Source: 54-19 sp038210655 (GTDB taxonomy: Bacteria; Chloroflexota; Chloroflexia; Chloroheliales; Chloroheliaceae). From it: DNA of 64,000 bases. Each line of letters starts with the position of its first letter. Position 1 is the stretch's first letter. A program made the translations under genes and the position numbers. This document shows positions 1 through 7,247 of this stretch, one piece after another. The notes beneath the pieces were generated by a model that saw only the letters and a list, made by a program, of their open reading frames with translations, searched no databases and was not told the origin of the DNA. The stretch is from positions 149,274 to 213,273 of the forward strand of contig JBBQWM010000003.1 of NCBI GenBank assembly GCA_038210655.1, read 5' to 3'.

Positions 1-130
1 GAGGTGGGTATATCTTAGAAAAATTTTCGCGAAAATTTTTCTAAGATATACTCTTGAGTGATTTGGAGCGGGAGTTTAATAGTCCCACTTTGTTACTGTT
101 TGAACCCGTGTAAAATATTGACGCGCACCC
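1..130. mobile_element. Partial MITE-like element with palindromic core
   Basis: A perfect 42-bp palindrome occupies 9-50 (two 21-nt arms meeting at CG/CG). It is followed by about 80 bp that ends in the inverted-repeat terminus GACGCGCACCC (120-130). The same order (palindrome, a shared block ACTCTTGAGTGATTTGGAG, about 80 bp, the same terminus) recurs in reverse orientation at 50198-50381, where both ends are present. The other end of this copy lies before the window. Being non-coding and palindromic, it is best read as a non-autonomous element. Confidence 0.65.
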
Positions 131-145
131 GGCGATGAGAGCGAC

Positions 146-282
146 TACAGCAAATTGCAAAAAGATTAGGCTATCCGATTGTCTGTAGGAGCGAGCTTCT
201 GCTCGCGATTGAGGAGGCTGGGTGTCCAATCGCGAGCAGAAGCTCGCTCCTACAGGGGTCAATAACTCTGCAACTTGCTATA
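146..282. repeat. REPIN-like inverted doublet, copy A
   Basis: Two perfect 28-nt arms, each beginning CTGTAGGAGCGAGCTTCTGC, face each other at 183-210 and 228-255. Outer arms AGCAAATTGCA (149-159) and TGCAACTTGCT (269-279) extend the fold with one mismatch. Related doublets lie at 28720-28793 and 63074-63151. The unit resembles the TGTAGGAGCGAGC-type REP sequences known from Pseudomonas; that comparison is from memory. No RAYT-type (Y1) transposase gene is in the window. Confidence 0.7.
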
Positions 283-312
283 ATAACTAAGGATCAGGGT
301 AAGTTTAAAAAG

Positions 313-678
313 ATGGATTGGGAGCGCGTACTAATTAACGTGGGTGTAGTAGCCGGATTTGCGGCCCTGATGGGGTTTTGGTTGGGCCTGACGATGTGGA
401 TGCGGGTGGATGCCGATAAACGTGGGCTGATCGGCTGGGTTTGGATTTTCGTGGGACTGCTGACCGGCCCGATTGGGCTAATTGTCTATTTGCTCTACCG
501 AGGCGACCGCCCAATGCTGGAAGTGGTCGGTCAGCGCGACGAATTAATTGCCGAAAATACTCGCGCTCATGCGCCCATCGATTACGACCCGGATGCTCCC
601 CCACCGATCAAACCGCCCGCCCCGGTCGATCCAGTTCAGGCCGCTCTCGATGCCGAAGAACGCCGCTATAAGTACTAA
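313..678 (+). CDS. Small two-helix membrane protein, function unknown
   Basis: The 121-residue protein has a hydrophobic segment at about residues 8-29 and a second at about 40-62, separated by a short charged loop (DADKRG). A hydrophilic, proline-rich tail (APPPIKPPAPVDP) follows. The arrangement resembles the short membrane module found at the start of PLDc_N-type proteins, but that is only a resemblance. It starts at ATG 313; upstream only a weak purine stretch (GGATCAGGG) could serve as ribosome binding site. It stands alone between two repeat-bearing gaps and converges with the SPFH gene downstream. Function not assigned. Confidence 0.6.
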   Translation: MDWERVLINVGVVAGFAALMGFWLGLTMWMRVDADKRGLIGWVWIFVGLLTGPIGLIVYLLYRGDRPMLEVVGQRDELIAENTRAHAPIDYDPDAPPPIKPPAPVDPVQAALDAEERRYKY

Positions 679-699
679 CGCTTATCCGAAAAGGTTAAA

Positions 700-830
700 T
701 CCATTGGCGGAGCAAGGTCGAGCAAAGGATGAGGGATGAGGGATGAAGGGAACCATCCATTGGCGGAGCAATGTTATACAACCGGACTACTCAGTCCTCA
801 GTCCCCTTTCATCCCTCATCCCTTGTTGGA
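700..830. repeat. GATGAGG heptamer tract and GGCGGAGCAA repeats
   Basis: A GGATGAG 7-bp tandem tract at 728-750 faces an inverted copy CCCTTTCATCCCTCATCCC at 804-822, so the interval can fold into a long hairpin. TTGGCGGAGCAA occurs twice, at about 704-715 and 759-770. The same heptamer tract is found inside the coding gene at 31798-34347 (32748-32778), and the GGCGGAGCAATGT unit is found near 59030-59085. No gene is evident in 679-934. Confidence 0.6.
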
Positions 831-934
831 TATGGTTCCGTCCATAGACCGTCCCCGCACAGGTTCCAAATCCCCCAGGTTGGCGGCGATTGGGCGATCT
901 TTAAGGTCGCCCATATCTCTTTATCTATAAAACT

Positions 935-2086
935 CTAAGGTTGAGGTGGCCCGCCACTGCCGGTTTGGGGCCAGGGCGAGTAAGGTTTAGGATTGCCCGG
1001 TTGCTGAGGCGGTTGTTGACCAGGGTGCGCTGGCGGTTGGTTGGGAACGGGTAGTACTGGTGGTTGTCCGTGCTGGCTCGGAGTCGGCGGGTACTCGCGA
1101 GGCGTAACATGCGGGGCATTGGGAAGCTGACTTTGAGCCAAACTGGTCAAGCCGCTAATCGTGCCGAGGCCAAGAGTTTCGACTGCATTGTTGGGTACAA
1201 TCACCAGCGCTCCCCGTTCTTTGATGGCATCGGCAAGCAAATTCATCGACCGCAAGCTCATTGCAACCGGGTTCTGCCCGTAAATCAGGGCCGCTTCGTT
1301 AAATTTCTGGGCTACTTCCACTTCGGCCTGGCTTAGAATGACGCGGGCGTGACGTTCACGCTGGGCCTGGGCTTCTTTTGACATCGCGTCTTGCAAGGCT
1401 TCCGGGATCAGCACGTCGCGCATTTCGACCGACTGAACCGTGATACCCCAGGGTTCGGTGCGTTCGTCGATCATTTTCTTTAGCTCGAACTCGATCTGGC
1501 TGCGACCGGCTAATAGCCCTGCCAGTTCGGTCTTGCCGATGGTATCGCGCAAGGCGGTCTGAGAGGCCCAACTAACCGCTTCGGCATAGTCTGATACCCC
1601 CAGGGCGGCTTTCTGAACATCCCAGACAAACCAGAACAAGACGGCATCGACATCGACCGGCACAGTATCGCGGCTCAAGGTCTGTTCGGCCTTGAATGAG
1701 GTAATCCGCACTCGCGTATCGACCATACTCGAAATCGAGTCGAGGATCGGCCACAAAAAGAAAATACCTGGCCCGGCGGTATGGCTATACTTACCTAGCC
1801 GCAAAATAACCGCTCTTTCCCATTGTCGGGCGACCCGTAGCGAAAGATAGATCATATAGCCAAGTATTAATGCGCCCAACAAGGGGGCCAGTCCAACCAG
1901 CCAGAAGGTAATCGGCTCCCCTTCCTTGACCGGGGGTTTGAGCAAAAGCAGCGAGGCGACCGCTCCAACGACGATAATAATAAAGAATAGGGCGCAACCG
2001 ACCCCATTTGTACCGGGGGTCATACCGATGTTGCTATTGGCAACCGTTGTACCTCCAGACCTCAAATTAGAACGTGGCGTAGACAT
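935..2086 (-). CDS. SPFH/Band 7 (slipin/stomatin-like) membrane protein
   Basis: A stomatin/prohibitin-family protein expected to be membrane-anchored and to form oligomeric scaffolds. Two adjacent hydrophobic stretches lie in the first 80 residues (a CALFFIIIVVGAVASLLLL type helix, then a second one around LAPLLGALILGYMIYLSL). The SPFH core follows: RAVILRLGKY, the AEQTLSRDTVPVDVDAVLFW region, and the WGITVQSVEMRDVLIP stretch typical of slipins. A helical AQAQRERHARVILSQAEVEVAQKF segment precedes a long proline/glutamine-rich tail. The ATG at 2086 is preferred over a TTG ten codons upstream because AAAGGAG lies about 12 nt before it. The gene is divergent from the radical SAM gene. Its usual NfeD partner is absent here. 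Confidence 0.85.
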   Translation of the reverse strand: MSTPRSNLRSGGTTVANSNIGMTPGTNGVGCALFFIIIVVGAVASLLLLKPPVKEGEPITFWLVGLAPLLGALILGYMIYLSLRVARQWERAVILRLGKYSHTAGPGIFFLWPILDSISSMVDTRVRITSFKAEQTLSRDTVPVDVDAVLFWFVWDVQKAALGVSDYAEAVSWASQTALRDTIGKTELAGLLAGRSQIEFELKKMIDERTEPWGITVQSVEMRDVLIPEALQDAMSKEAQAQRERHARVILSQAEVEVAQKFNEAALIYGQNPVAMSLRSMNLLADAIKERGALVIVPNNAVETLGLGTISGLTSLAQSQLPNAPHVTPREYPPTPSQHGQPPVLPVPNQPPAHPGQQPPQQPGNPKPYSPWPQTGSGGPPQP

Positions 2087-2222
2087 AACCGAGACAACTC
2101 CTTTCAGAGCCAACAAGCTTTTCCAAACCTGAATCGTAGTATACTATGGGTTACAGACTCTCTACGTAATAAAGGGGTACTTGTTTCGTAAAATTAATAT
2201 TTTATGAGTGATTTATCAAAAA

Positions 2223-3158
2223 ATGAGTAAAACGATCATCTTGAATAGTGGGCTGCGGGGGTTTGAGGCTCATCCGCGTAATTGGCGGGATTTTCGGTTG
2301 TGCTATCCGGTCGTCTCGCGACGGTCGCGGGGCTTATCGCTGGGTGTAAATCTTAATCCCGACCGGGTCTGCAATTTTGATTGTATCTATTGTGAGGTTG
2401 ATCGGGCCGACTTTCGACCTGGCAAAGGCAAGTTGCCGCTTCCGCCCAAAAACGCGCCCCGCTTGCAACCCGATCTCGAAGAAATTCGTTACGAACTGGG
2501 CGAGTTGCTGCGGTTGGCCCGTAGTGGCGCAATCTGGGAGGAGCCGGAATTTCAGGATGTCGCGCCCGGTCTGCGCCGTCTGAACGATATTGCGTTTAGT
2601 GGCGATGGAGAGCCGACTACATATCCCCAGTTTGCCGAAGCTGTCCAGATTGCCATCGAAGCTCGTGAAGCAGCAGGCTACCAGCCTCAAGCAGTCAAGC
2701 TAGTGTTGATTACCAATGCAACCCAACTACATCGGCCCACCGTCCGCCTGGGGTTGCACCGGTTGACCGAAAATAACGGCGAAATCTGGGCCAAGCTGGA
2801 TGCTGGTACAGCCGATTATTACGATCTGATCGACAAAACCAATTTGCCCTTCGAGCGGATATTACGCAACCTGAGAACTACTGCCCAAACTTACCCGCTC
2901 TTGATCCAGACCTGTATGCTAAGAATAAGGGGGGTCGGCCCATCGCCCGCCGAGGTCGAAGCCTATTGCGACCGTCTGTGTGAGATTATCGAGGCGGGCG
3001 GGCAGTTGCGGCAGGTACAGCTTTATACCGTCGCTCGTCGTCCGCCTAACGAGTGGGTCACGAGCTTGCCCGACCAGGAATTAGAAGCGATTGCGACCAT
3101 TATCGGGCAGCGTACCGACCTACCAGTCGAGATTTTTGGTGGTAACGTAGGCTTATAG
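2223..3158 (+). CDS. Radical SAM protein (COG0731-like)
   Basis: The Cys50-X3-Cys54-X2-Cys57 motif (CNFDCIYC) is the [4Fe-4S]/SAM-binding signature of radical SAM enzymes. It is followed by FSGDGEPTTYPQF, a glycine-rich SAM-contacting region, and LVLITNAT at the next strand. The layout fits the COG0731 group, whose archaeal members make wyosine in tRNA; bacterial members have no settled role, so the substrate is unknown. ATG 2223 is chosen over an in-frame GTG at 2208; neither has a strong ribosome binding site. Its stop codon overlaps the convergent glycosyltransferase stop by 6 nt. Confidence 0.8.
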   Translation: MSKTIILNSGLRGFEAHPRNWRDFRLCYPVVSRRSRGLSLGVNLNPDRVCNFDCIYCEVDRADFRPGKGKLPLPPKNAPRLQPDLEEIRYELGELLRLARSGAIWEEPEFQDVAPGLRRLNDIAFSGDGEPTTYPQFAEAVQIAIEAREAAGYQPQAVKLVLITNATQLHRPTVRLGLHRLTENNGEIWAKLDAGTADYYDLIDKTNLPFERILRNLRTTAQTYPLLIQTCMLRIRGVGPSPAEVEAYCDRLCEIIEAGGQLRQVQLYTVARRPPNEWVTSLPDQELEAIATIIGQRTDLPVEIFGGNVGL

Positions 3159-4361
3159 ACTGTTGTAAATCGCTTCCAGTTCGTCCAGCACGATTGGTGT
3201 AAAATAGCGGTGGACGGTCTGGCGACCGCCTTCGGACAGGCGACTACGCAGGGCCGAATCTTGTAAGACTTGTATAACGGCCTGGGCCAAGCCGTTTACG
3301 TCTTCCAGAGCAAAGAGCAGACCGTTTTCGCCATTCTTTATCAGTTCGTCGATCACTGGGATGTTGGTCGTAACGACCGGGCAACCCAGCGACATCGCCT
3401 CGATCAACGGGATGCCGAACCCTTCGTAACGGGTTGGCAATACATACAGACCAGTCCGGGCCGCCTGCCGGAAAAGCGCCGCCTTTTGCCCATCGCTAAC
3501 GTTGTGCAGCAAGGTTACTTTGTCGCCTGCGCCTGCCAGTTCGATCAGTCTTACTAATTCGGTTTCGTGGATCGGGCTATGTCCGGCGAAAACAAAATGA
3601 GCCTGCGGACAGCTTTCTAAAATAGCCGAGATCGCCTGGGCCAGCAAATCAAACCCCTTGCGGTACTTTAACTGACCCAAATAGACCACCAGTGGCCCTT
3701 CCTGTCCGATTAACTCAGCGGGTAAGGGTTCGCTTTGGTTGGCCCAATCCTCGTCGATGGCGTTCGGTACGACTGCTATATGCTTTTCGGTCAGGCCCAG
3801 TTTGAGTAATACCGAGCGCCCGTGTTGCGAAAGAGCAATCACTCTATCCATCATAAGGAGCGGGCTATGGTTGAGGAAGTTTTTCAGGTGGCGTTTGGGC
3901 TTGAAATTGCGCCTGAGCGCCCTCCAAAACTGACCGGGTGTCATTATCATTTCGCTATAGCGGGCGGGGGTTGCAAAAGGCCGGTCGCGGTCTGCTACCA
4001 GATAAGGGTCGTGGAAAAGACCGTGTGGGGTCATGACGAGCGGGATGCGCCGCAATTTGCAGATCAAAGCCGCCTCGAACGCGAACTGGTTGGACAGGTG
4101 GTGCAGGTGTACCAGGTCGGGCCGGGGGCCAAATAGCAACTCTCGCGCCAGCCCTACCGATAGCCAACCTCGCCGTCGCAACCGCCGCACCTCTACGCCG
4201 TCAATCACCTCCCGCGCCCGCCGATTGAAATCCTTATCGCCCAAATAAGTGATCGCCCGTACCGCGTGACCGCGCTGGGCCAGACCGCGTGCTTGCAACC
4301 GCTCCGGCCAGCTTTGGAAAGTGGTGGTTATTCCGTTAGTAGTAATTATCAGGATTTTCAT
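3153..4361 (-). CDS. Glycosyltransferase family 4 (group 1)
   Basis: A GT-B fold sugar transferase of about 402 residues using an activated sugar donor. The N-terminal acceptor domain starts MKILIITTNG. The C-terminal donor domain contains VVYLGQLKYRKGFDLL and the GT4 signature around YEGFGIPLIEAMSLGCPVV, with the conserved E-x7-E spacing, and ends in ENGLLF. Start: the methylase stop and this ATG overlap by one base (TGATG), so translation is probably coupled to the restriction-modification genes upstream. GT4 enzymes usually act on lipopolysaccharide-, glycolipid- or capsule-type acceptors. A role with the DNA methylase is possible only by position. Confidence 0.85.
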   Translation of the reverse strand: MKILIITTNGITTTFQSWPERLQARGLAQRGHAVRAITYLGDKDFNRRAREVIDGVEVRRLRRRGWLSVGLARELLFGPRPDLVHLHHLSNQFAFEAALICKLRRIPLVMTPHGLFHDPYLVADRDRPFATPARYSEMIMTPGQFWRALRRNFKPKRHLKNFLNHSPLLMMDRVIALSQHGRSVLLKLGLTEKHIAVVPNAIDEDWANQSEPLPAELIGQEGPLVVYLGQLKYRKGFDLLAQAISAILESCPQAHFVFAGHSPIHETELVRLIELAGAGDKVTLLHNVSDGQKAALFRQAARTGLYVLPTRYEGFGIPLIEAMSLGCPVVTTNIPVIDELIKNGENGLLFALEDVNGLAQAVIQVLQDSALRSRLSEGGRQTVHRYFTPIVLDELEAIYNSL

Positions 4362-5281
4362 CAAATAGTTTTGTAGTCCTGAGGTTTTCTAAACCAATCT
4401 AAATTTCGACCGATCAAAAGCTCCGCCATTTTCTCGTGATGGGTGTTTTTCATGAACACCTGGGCGGTATCAAAGCCGTGTAATTCGGCCAGTTTTCGTA
4501 TATCATCAGAGTTTTCGTAAGTCATGAGAAAATTACCAGACAAAGCATAAGCAAGTCTAAATAACTCTTGATGATCCAATTGAAAGTGATTATAAAGCCG
4601 ACTTCCAGCTTGTTTGTTGTTGCCCCCCACAGTATAGGGCGGGTCAATAAAGAAAACCGCATCCTGACAGGCCGCATTTTGCCTTAGAACCGCAAGGCCA
4701 TCACCTTGTACAAAGTTAATCGATTGTTTAACGCTGACAATATCAATAATACGCTTTTTAAGGGTTTGCGGATACCAGCGCGACGTTAAACCCTTCCCGT
4801 TTTCGCCCTGTTTAACCCGGCCTGCCCCTGCTGCTAGAATGCCCCCTCGATTAACCCGATTTTTCAAAATAGTTTGAAAAGCTCTATTTCTTAGGCTGGG
4901 CGTTGGCTCGGCTAAAGCTAACTCAAGACTGTCAATAGTCAGGTCAAACTGGCTGATTTTTTCGGCTAACCATATTCCCTCATCGCCCAAAATCGTTTGC
5001 CAGACTGCCGCAACTTGCTCGTCCAGTTCTACCATTGTGACCTGCTGTGCCAAATTTTCAAAGGCGACCGTCAGGGAAACTATACCGCCTCCGCAAAAAG
5101 GCTCAACAAAATTAGTCGGCACTGTACCCAAACTTTTTAGCCAGCGTCTAATTTGAGGTACTAGCCAGGTCTTCCCACCTGGATAGCGAAAAGGGCTTCT
5201 TTGCATAACCGAAGCCACATTTACGATTTCTTCCGGCAGGACGGCATTCTCGAAAAAAGATAATTGCTGATACATACTCAA
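4361..5281 (-). CDS. Dam-type (D12 class) N6-adenine DNA methyltransferase
   Basis: Transfers a methyl group from SAM to adenine N6 in DNA. Motifs in family order: FRYPGGK (residues 31-37), FVEPFCGGG (58-66, SAM binding) and the catalytic DPPY at 213-216 in FFIDPPYTVGG. Length (about 306) fits D12-class enzymes. It is the second gene of the operon after the NotI-like endonuclease and is the likely protective methylase, although the recognition site cannot be read from sequence. The frame opens at TTG 5281, overlapping the endonuclease stop by 4 nt; an ATG two codons on (5275) is an equally good start. It overlaps the glycosyltransferase by 1 nt. Confidence 0.9.
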   Translation of the reverse strand: MSMYQQLSFFENAVLPEEIVNVASVMQRSPFRYPGGKTWLVPQIRRWLKSLGTVPTNFVEPFCGGGIVSLTVAFENLAQQVTMVELDEQVAAVWQTILGDEGIWLAEKISQFDLTIDSLELALAEPTPSLRNRAFQTILKNRVNRGGILAAGAGRVKQGENGKGLTSRWYPQTLKKRIIDIVSVKQSINFVQGDGLAVLRQNAACQDAVFFIDPPYTVGGNNKQAGSRLYNHFQLDHQELFRLAYALSGNFLMTYENSDDIRKLAELHGFDTAQVFMKNTHHEKMAELLIGRNLDWFRKPQDYKTI

Positions 5282-6165
5282 CTCAACTCTTGATCCGTTA
5301 AAATTGGAGCCACTGGTGCGGCAAGCCTCGTTTTATCCAGCTTCTTTTGCAAAATGCTAACAAAGTTATTAACATCTCCTACTTGTGGCCTTGTTATTCG
5401 TTCTAAGGCAGTTTCAAATTTAGTGTAGACAGTTTTGGTGTGGACTAGATTATAGCGATTTTGAGCTTCATCTCGTACAAGCTCATAAAGTAGCCAGGCA
5501 ATTTCTCCTTCTTCGGGTGAATCCACTTCTGGTAAAGCAGGGAGAGTATTATAAAAGCCCTTGTGCAAAACTACCGCCATCTTTTTATTCCAGGCTTTCA
5601 AAACACCCCCCTTAAAGAGCAATTGGGGAGCCAGCCGTTTACGGGAAGACGAGAGATAATCAGGCCGAGGATAATTAGGGCCAATCCAGGGCTTATCATG
5701 TTGATTTGATGGATCGGTGACGTATTGCTCAAAGGGATCGCGAATGTTGCCGGAAATATAGACCGCCTGGATTTCTATCGCTCCAAAATCCAGGACTTTG
5801 CCCTGTTCATCATAAGAAACCAGGATTACATCAATATTTCCGGCGCTCTGGTTATTGTTGTCTTTCAAAGAGACTTCAACCAGAGAAGTCCACTGCGTTT
5901 TAGGAGGAAAGAAAAAGGCGGCTGCGTCCGCCGTTATAATCCAATCTTGTCGAAAGCGAATTGGGCAGGTTATTGTTAAACCTCGATTAATATCTTTTAC
6001 AGTGCAAACTCCTAATGGGTCATTAGCTTTATCCTTAGTACAATTGGGAACCTTGTTATTGAACGGGCAAAGCTTATTCTGACGATAGTGCTGGGCGACT
6101 GAGGAGAAATTATTCAGCGGAAACCCAAAAACTTCGACCATCGGTTGTTTTGACTGCTCAGACAT
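5278..6165 (-). CDS. NotI-like type II restriction endonuclease
   Basis: A 295-residue protein resembling the NotI endonuclease family. Cysteines C33, C42, C54 and C67, in the contexts LCPFN, GVC and TCPIRF, match the iron-binding Cys4 fold described for NotI. The PD-(D/E)XK nuclease signature is visible as GNID (D112) followed by EIQ (E131, Q133); NotI itself uses an E-x-Q pair. The ATG at 6165 has AGGAGA 8 nt upstream. The promoter is probably an extended -10 at 6199-6207. It is the first gene of a three-gene operon with the methylase and a glycosyltransferase. Putting the nuclease before the methylase without an evident controller protein is unusual. Confidence 0.8.
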   Translation of the reverse strand: MSEQSKQPMVEVFGFPLNNFSSVAQHYRQNKLCPFNNKVPNCTKDKANDPLGVCTVKDINRGLTITCPIRFRQDWIITADAAAFFFPPKTQWTSLVEVSLKDNNNQSAGNIDVILVSYDEQGKVLDFGAIEIQAVYISGNIRDPFEQYVTDPSNQHDKPWIGPNYPRPDYLSSSRKRLAPQLLFKGGVLKAWNKKMAVVLHKGFYNTLPALPEVDSPEEGEIAWLLYELVRDEAQNRYNLVHTKTVYTKFETALERITRPQVGDVNNFVSILQKKLDKTRLAAPVAPILTDQELS

Positions 6166-6198
6166 TTACAAGTCTCCTGGTGGGCTATACCTGAATTT

Positions 6199-6207
6199 AT
6201 TATAGCA
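6199..6207 (-). promoter_or_regulatory. Extended -10 promoter for the restriction-modification operon
   Basis: TGCTATAAT on the minus strand combines the TG extension with a consensus -10 (TATAAT at 6199-6204). The predicted transcript would start near 6192, about 27 nt before the endonuclease ATG. No good -35 is seen, as is usual for extended -10 promoters. Confidence 0.55.
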
Positions 6208-6263
6208 CATTAAATCGAAGTTAGATTTCAGAGTAGAGCCAGCTTGTTTAGAAGCTATAATAT

Positions 6264-7181
6264 TCATTCTAGCTCAAGATAACCTTCCCCAATATAATAA
6301 CACTGCCCACCGACGTACACCCCACTAATCTGCCCTTCGTTCTGCTCAATCTCGATCTGGATAAAGCTGGGTCGTCCAAGCTCAAAGCCTTGTTCGCTAA
6401 TAATTTGCACCTTTGGAGCAGCGGGTACTAACCCATAACGTACCAGATAGGAGCCTAGCGGTCCACTGGCGGCTCCCGTTGCTGGGTCTTCTGCGATGCC
6501 CATGGCCGGGGCGAACATACGACTGTGGACGGTTGCGCCGTCGGTTTGCGTTTCGGGCGCAAAGACAAAAATATGTGGGGCGTGGAAGTCCTGCAATTCC
6601 TGCTCCCAGACCTCGCGCCGGAACCGAACGCTACGAACGGCTTCCAGGTCTTGCAACGGCACGAACAAAAACGGTACGCCACACGAAACTGCCTCGATTG
6701 GGTAGCGGCTATCGAGGGCCGCCGGGTCGAGCGAGAGCATCCGGGCGATAGTTTCCGCGTCGGGGTAGCGCGGCCCAAAGGTTGGGAGGGGCTGTTTCAT
6801 CTTGATAAAATCGACCAGGCCCTCTTTATACTGAAGCGTAACCGGGATCGTCCCGACTCCTTCTTCCAGGCGGATCGTCATTTCTGTTTCAGAGCCGGGT
6901 GCTTCAATCATATGTTCGCGGGCCAGTATAAAGGTTGTGCCAACGGTAGGATGGCCTGCCAGAGGTAGTTCGACGGCAGGCGTAAAAATACGGAGTTGGT
7001 AATGGTTGCCAGCTTCCTGGGCGGGCAACACGAAAGTCGTTTCAGACAGATTTAGCTCTTTGGCAATCGCTTGCATAAGCTCGGTCGGCAAATCACGCCC
7101 GTTGGTAAAGACCGCTAACTGATTGCCGCCAAAAGCCCGGTCGGTGAAGACATCCACCAGATGATAGTGCAGCTTTCTCAT
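6264..7181 (-). CDS. PhzF family isomerase/epimerase-like protein
   Basis: A 305-residue member of the PhzF family, which has a diaminopimelate epimerase fold. Evident markers: the N-terminal VDVFTDRAFGGNQLAVF, the Glu47 region (NLSETTFV) corresponding to the catalytic glutamate of PhzF, GHPTVGTTF, and the C-terminal GIAEDPATGAASGPLG. True PhzF acts in phenazine synthesis, but no phenazine genes are present, so the substrate is unknown. The ATG at 7181 has GAGGAG 5 nt upstream. It lies 66 nt downstream of the GT-C gene on the same strand. Confidence 0.88.
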   Translation of the reverse strand: MRKLHYHLVDVFTDRAFGGNQLAVFTNGRDLPTELMQAIAKELNLSETTFVLPAQEAGNHYQLRIFTPAVELPLAGHPTVGTTFILAREHMIEAPGSETEMTIRLEEGVGTIPVTLQYKEGLVDFIKMKQPLPTFGPRYPDAETIARMLSLDPAALDSRYPIEAVSCGVPFLFVPLQDLEAVRSVRFRREVWEQELQDFHAPHIFVFAPETQTDGATVHSRMFAPAMGIAEDPATGAASGPLGSYLVRYGLVPAAPKVQIISEQGFELGRPSFIQIEIEQNEGQISGVYVGGQCYYIGEGYLELE

Positions 7182-7247
7182 TTTCGCTCCTCGATTTTGT
7201 TATAGAGTTCGTTTATATCAGATCTAAACTCAAATTTATTTGATCTG

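Noticed and set aside
891..912. GGGCGATCTTTAAGGTCGCCC hairpin as terminator of the SPFH gene
   Set aside because: The stem is good, but no T-run follows on the minus strand; it matches a dispersed repeat instead.
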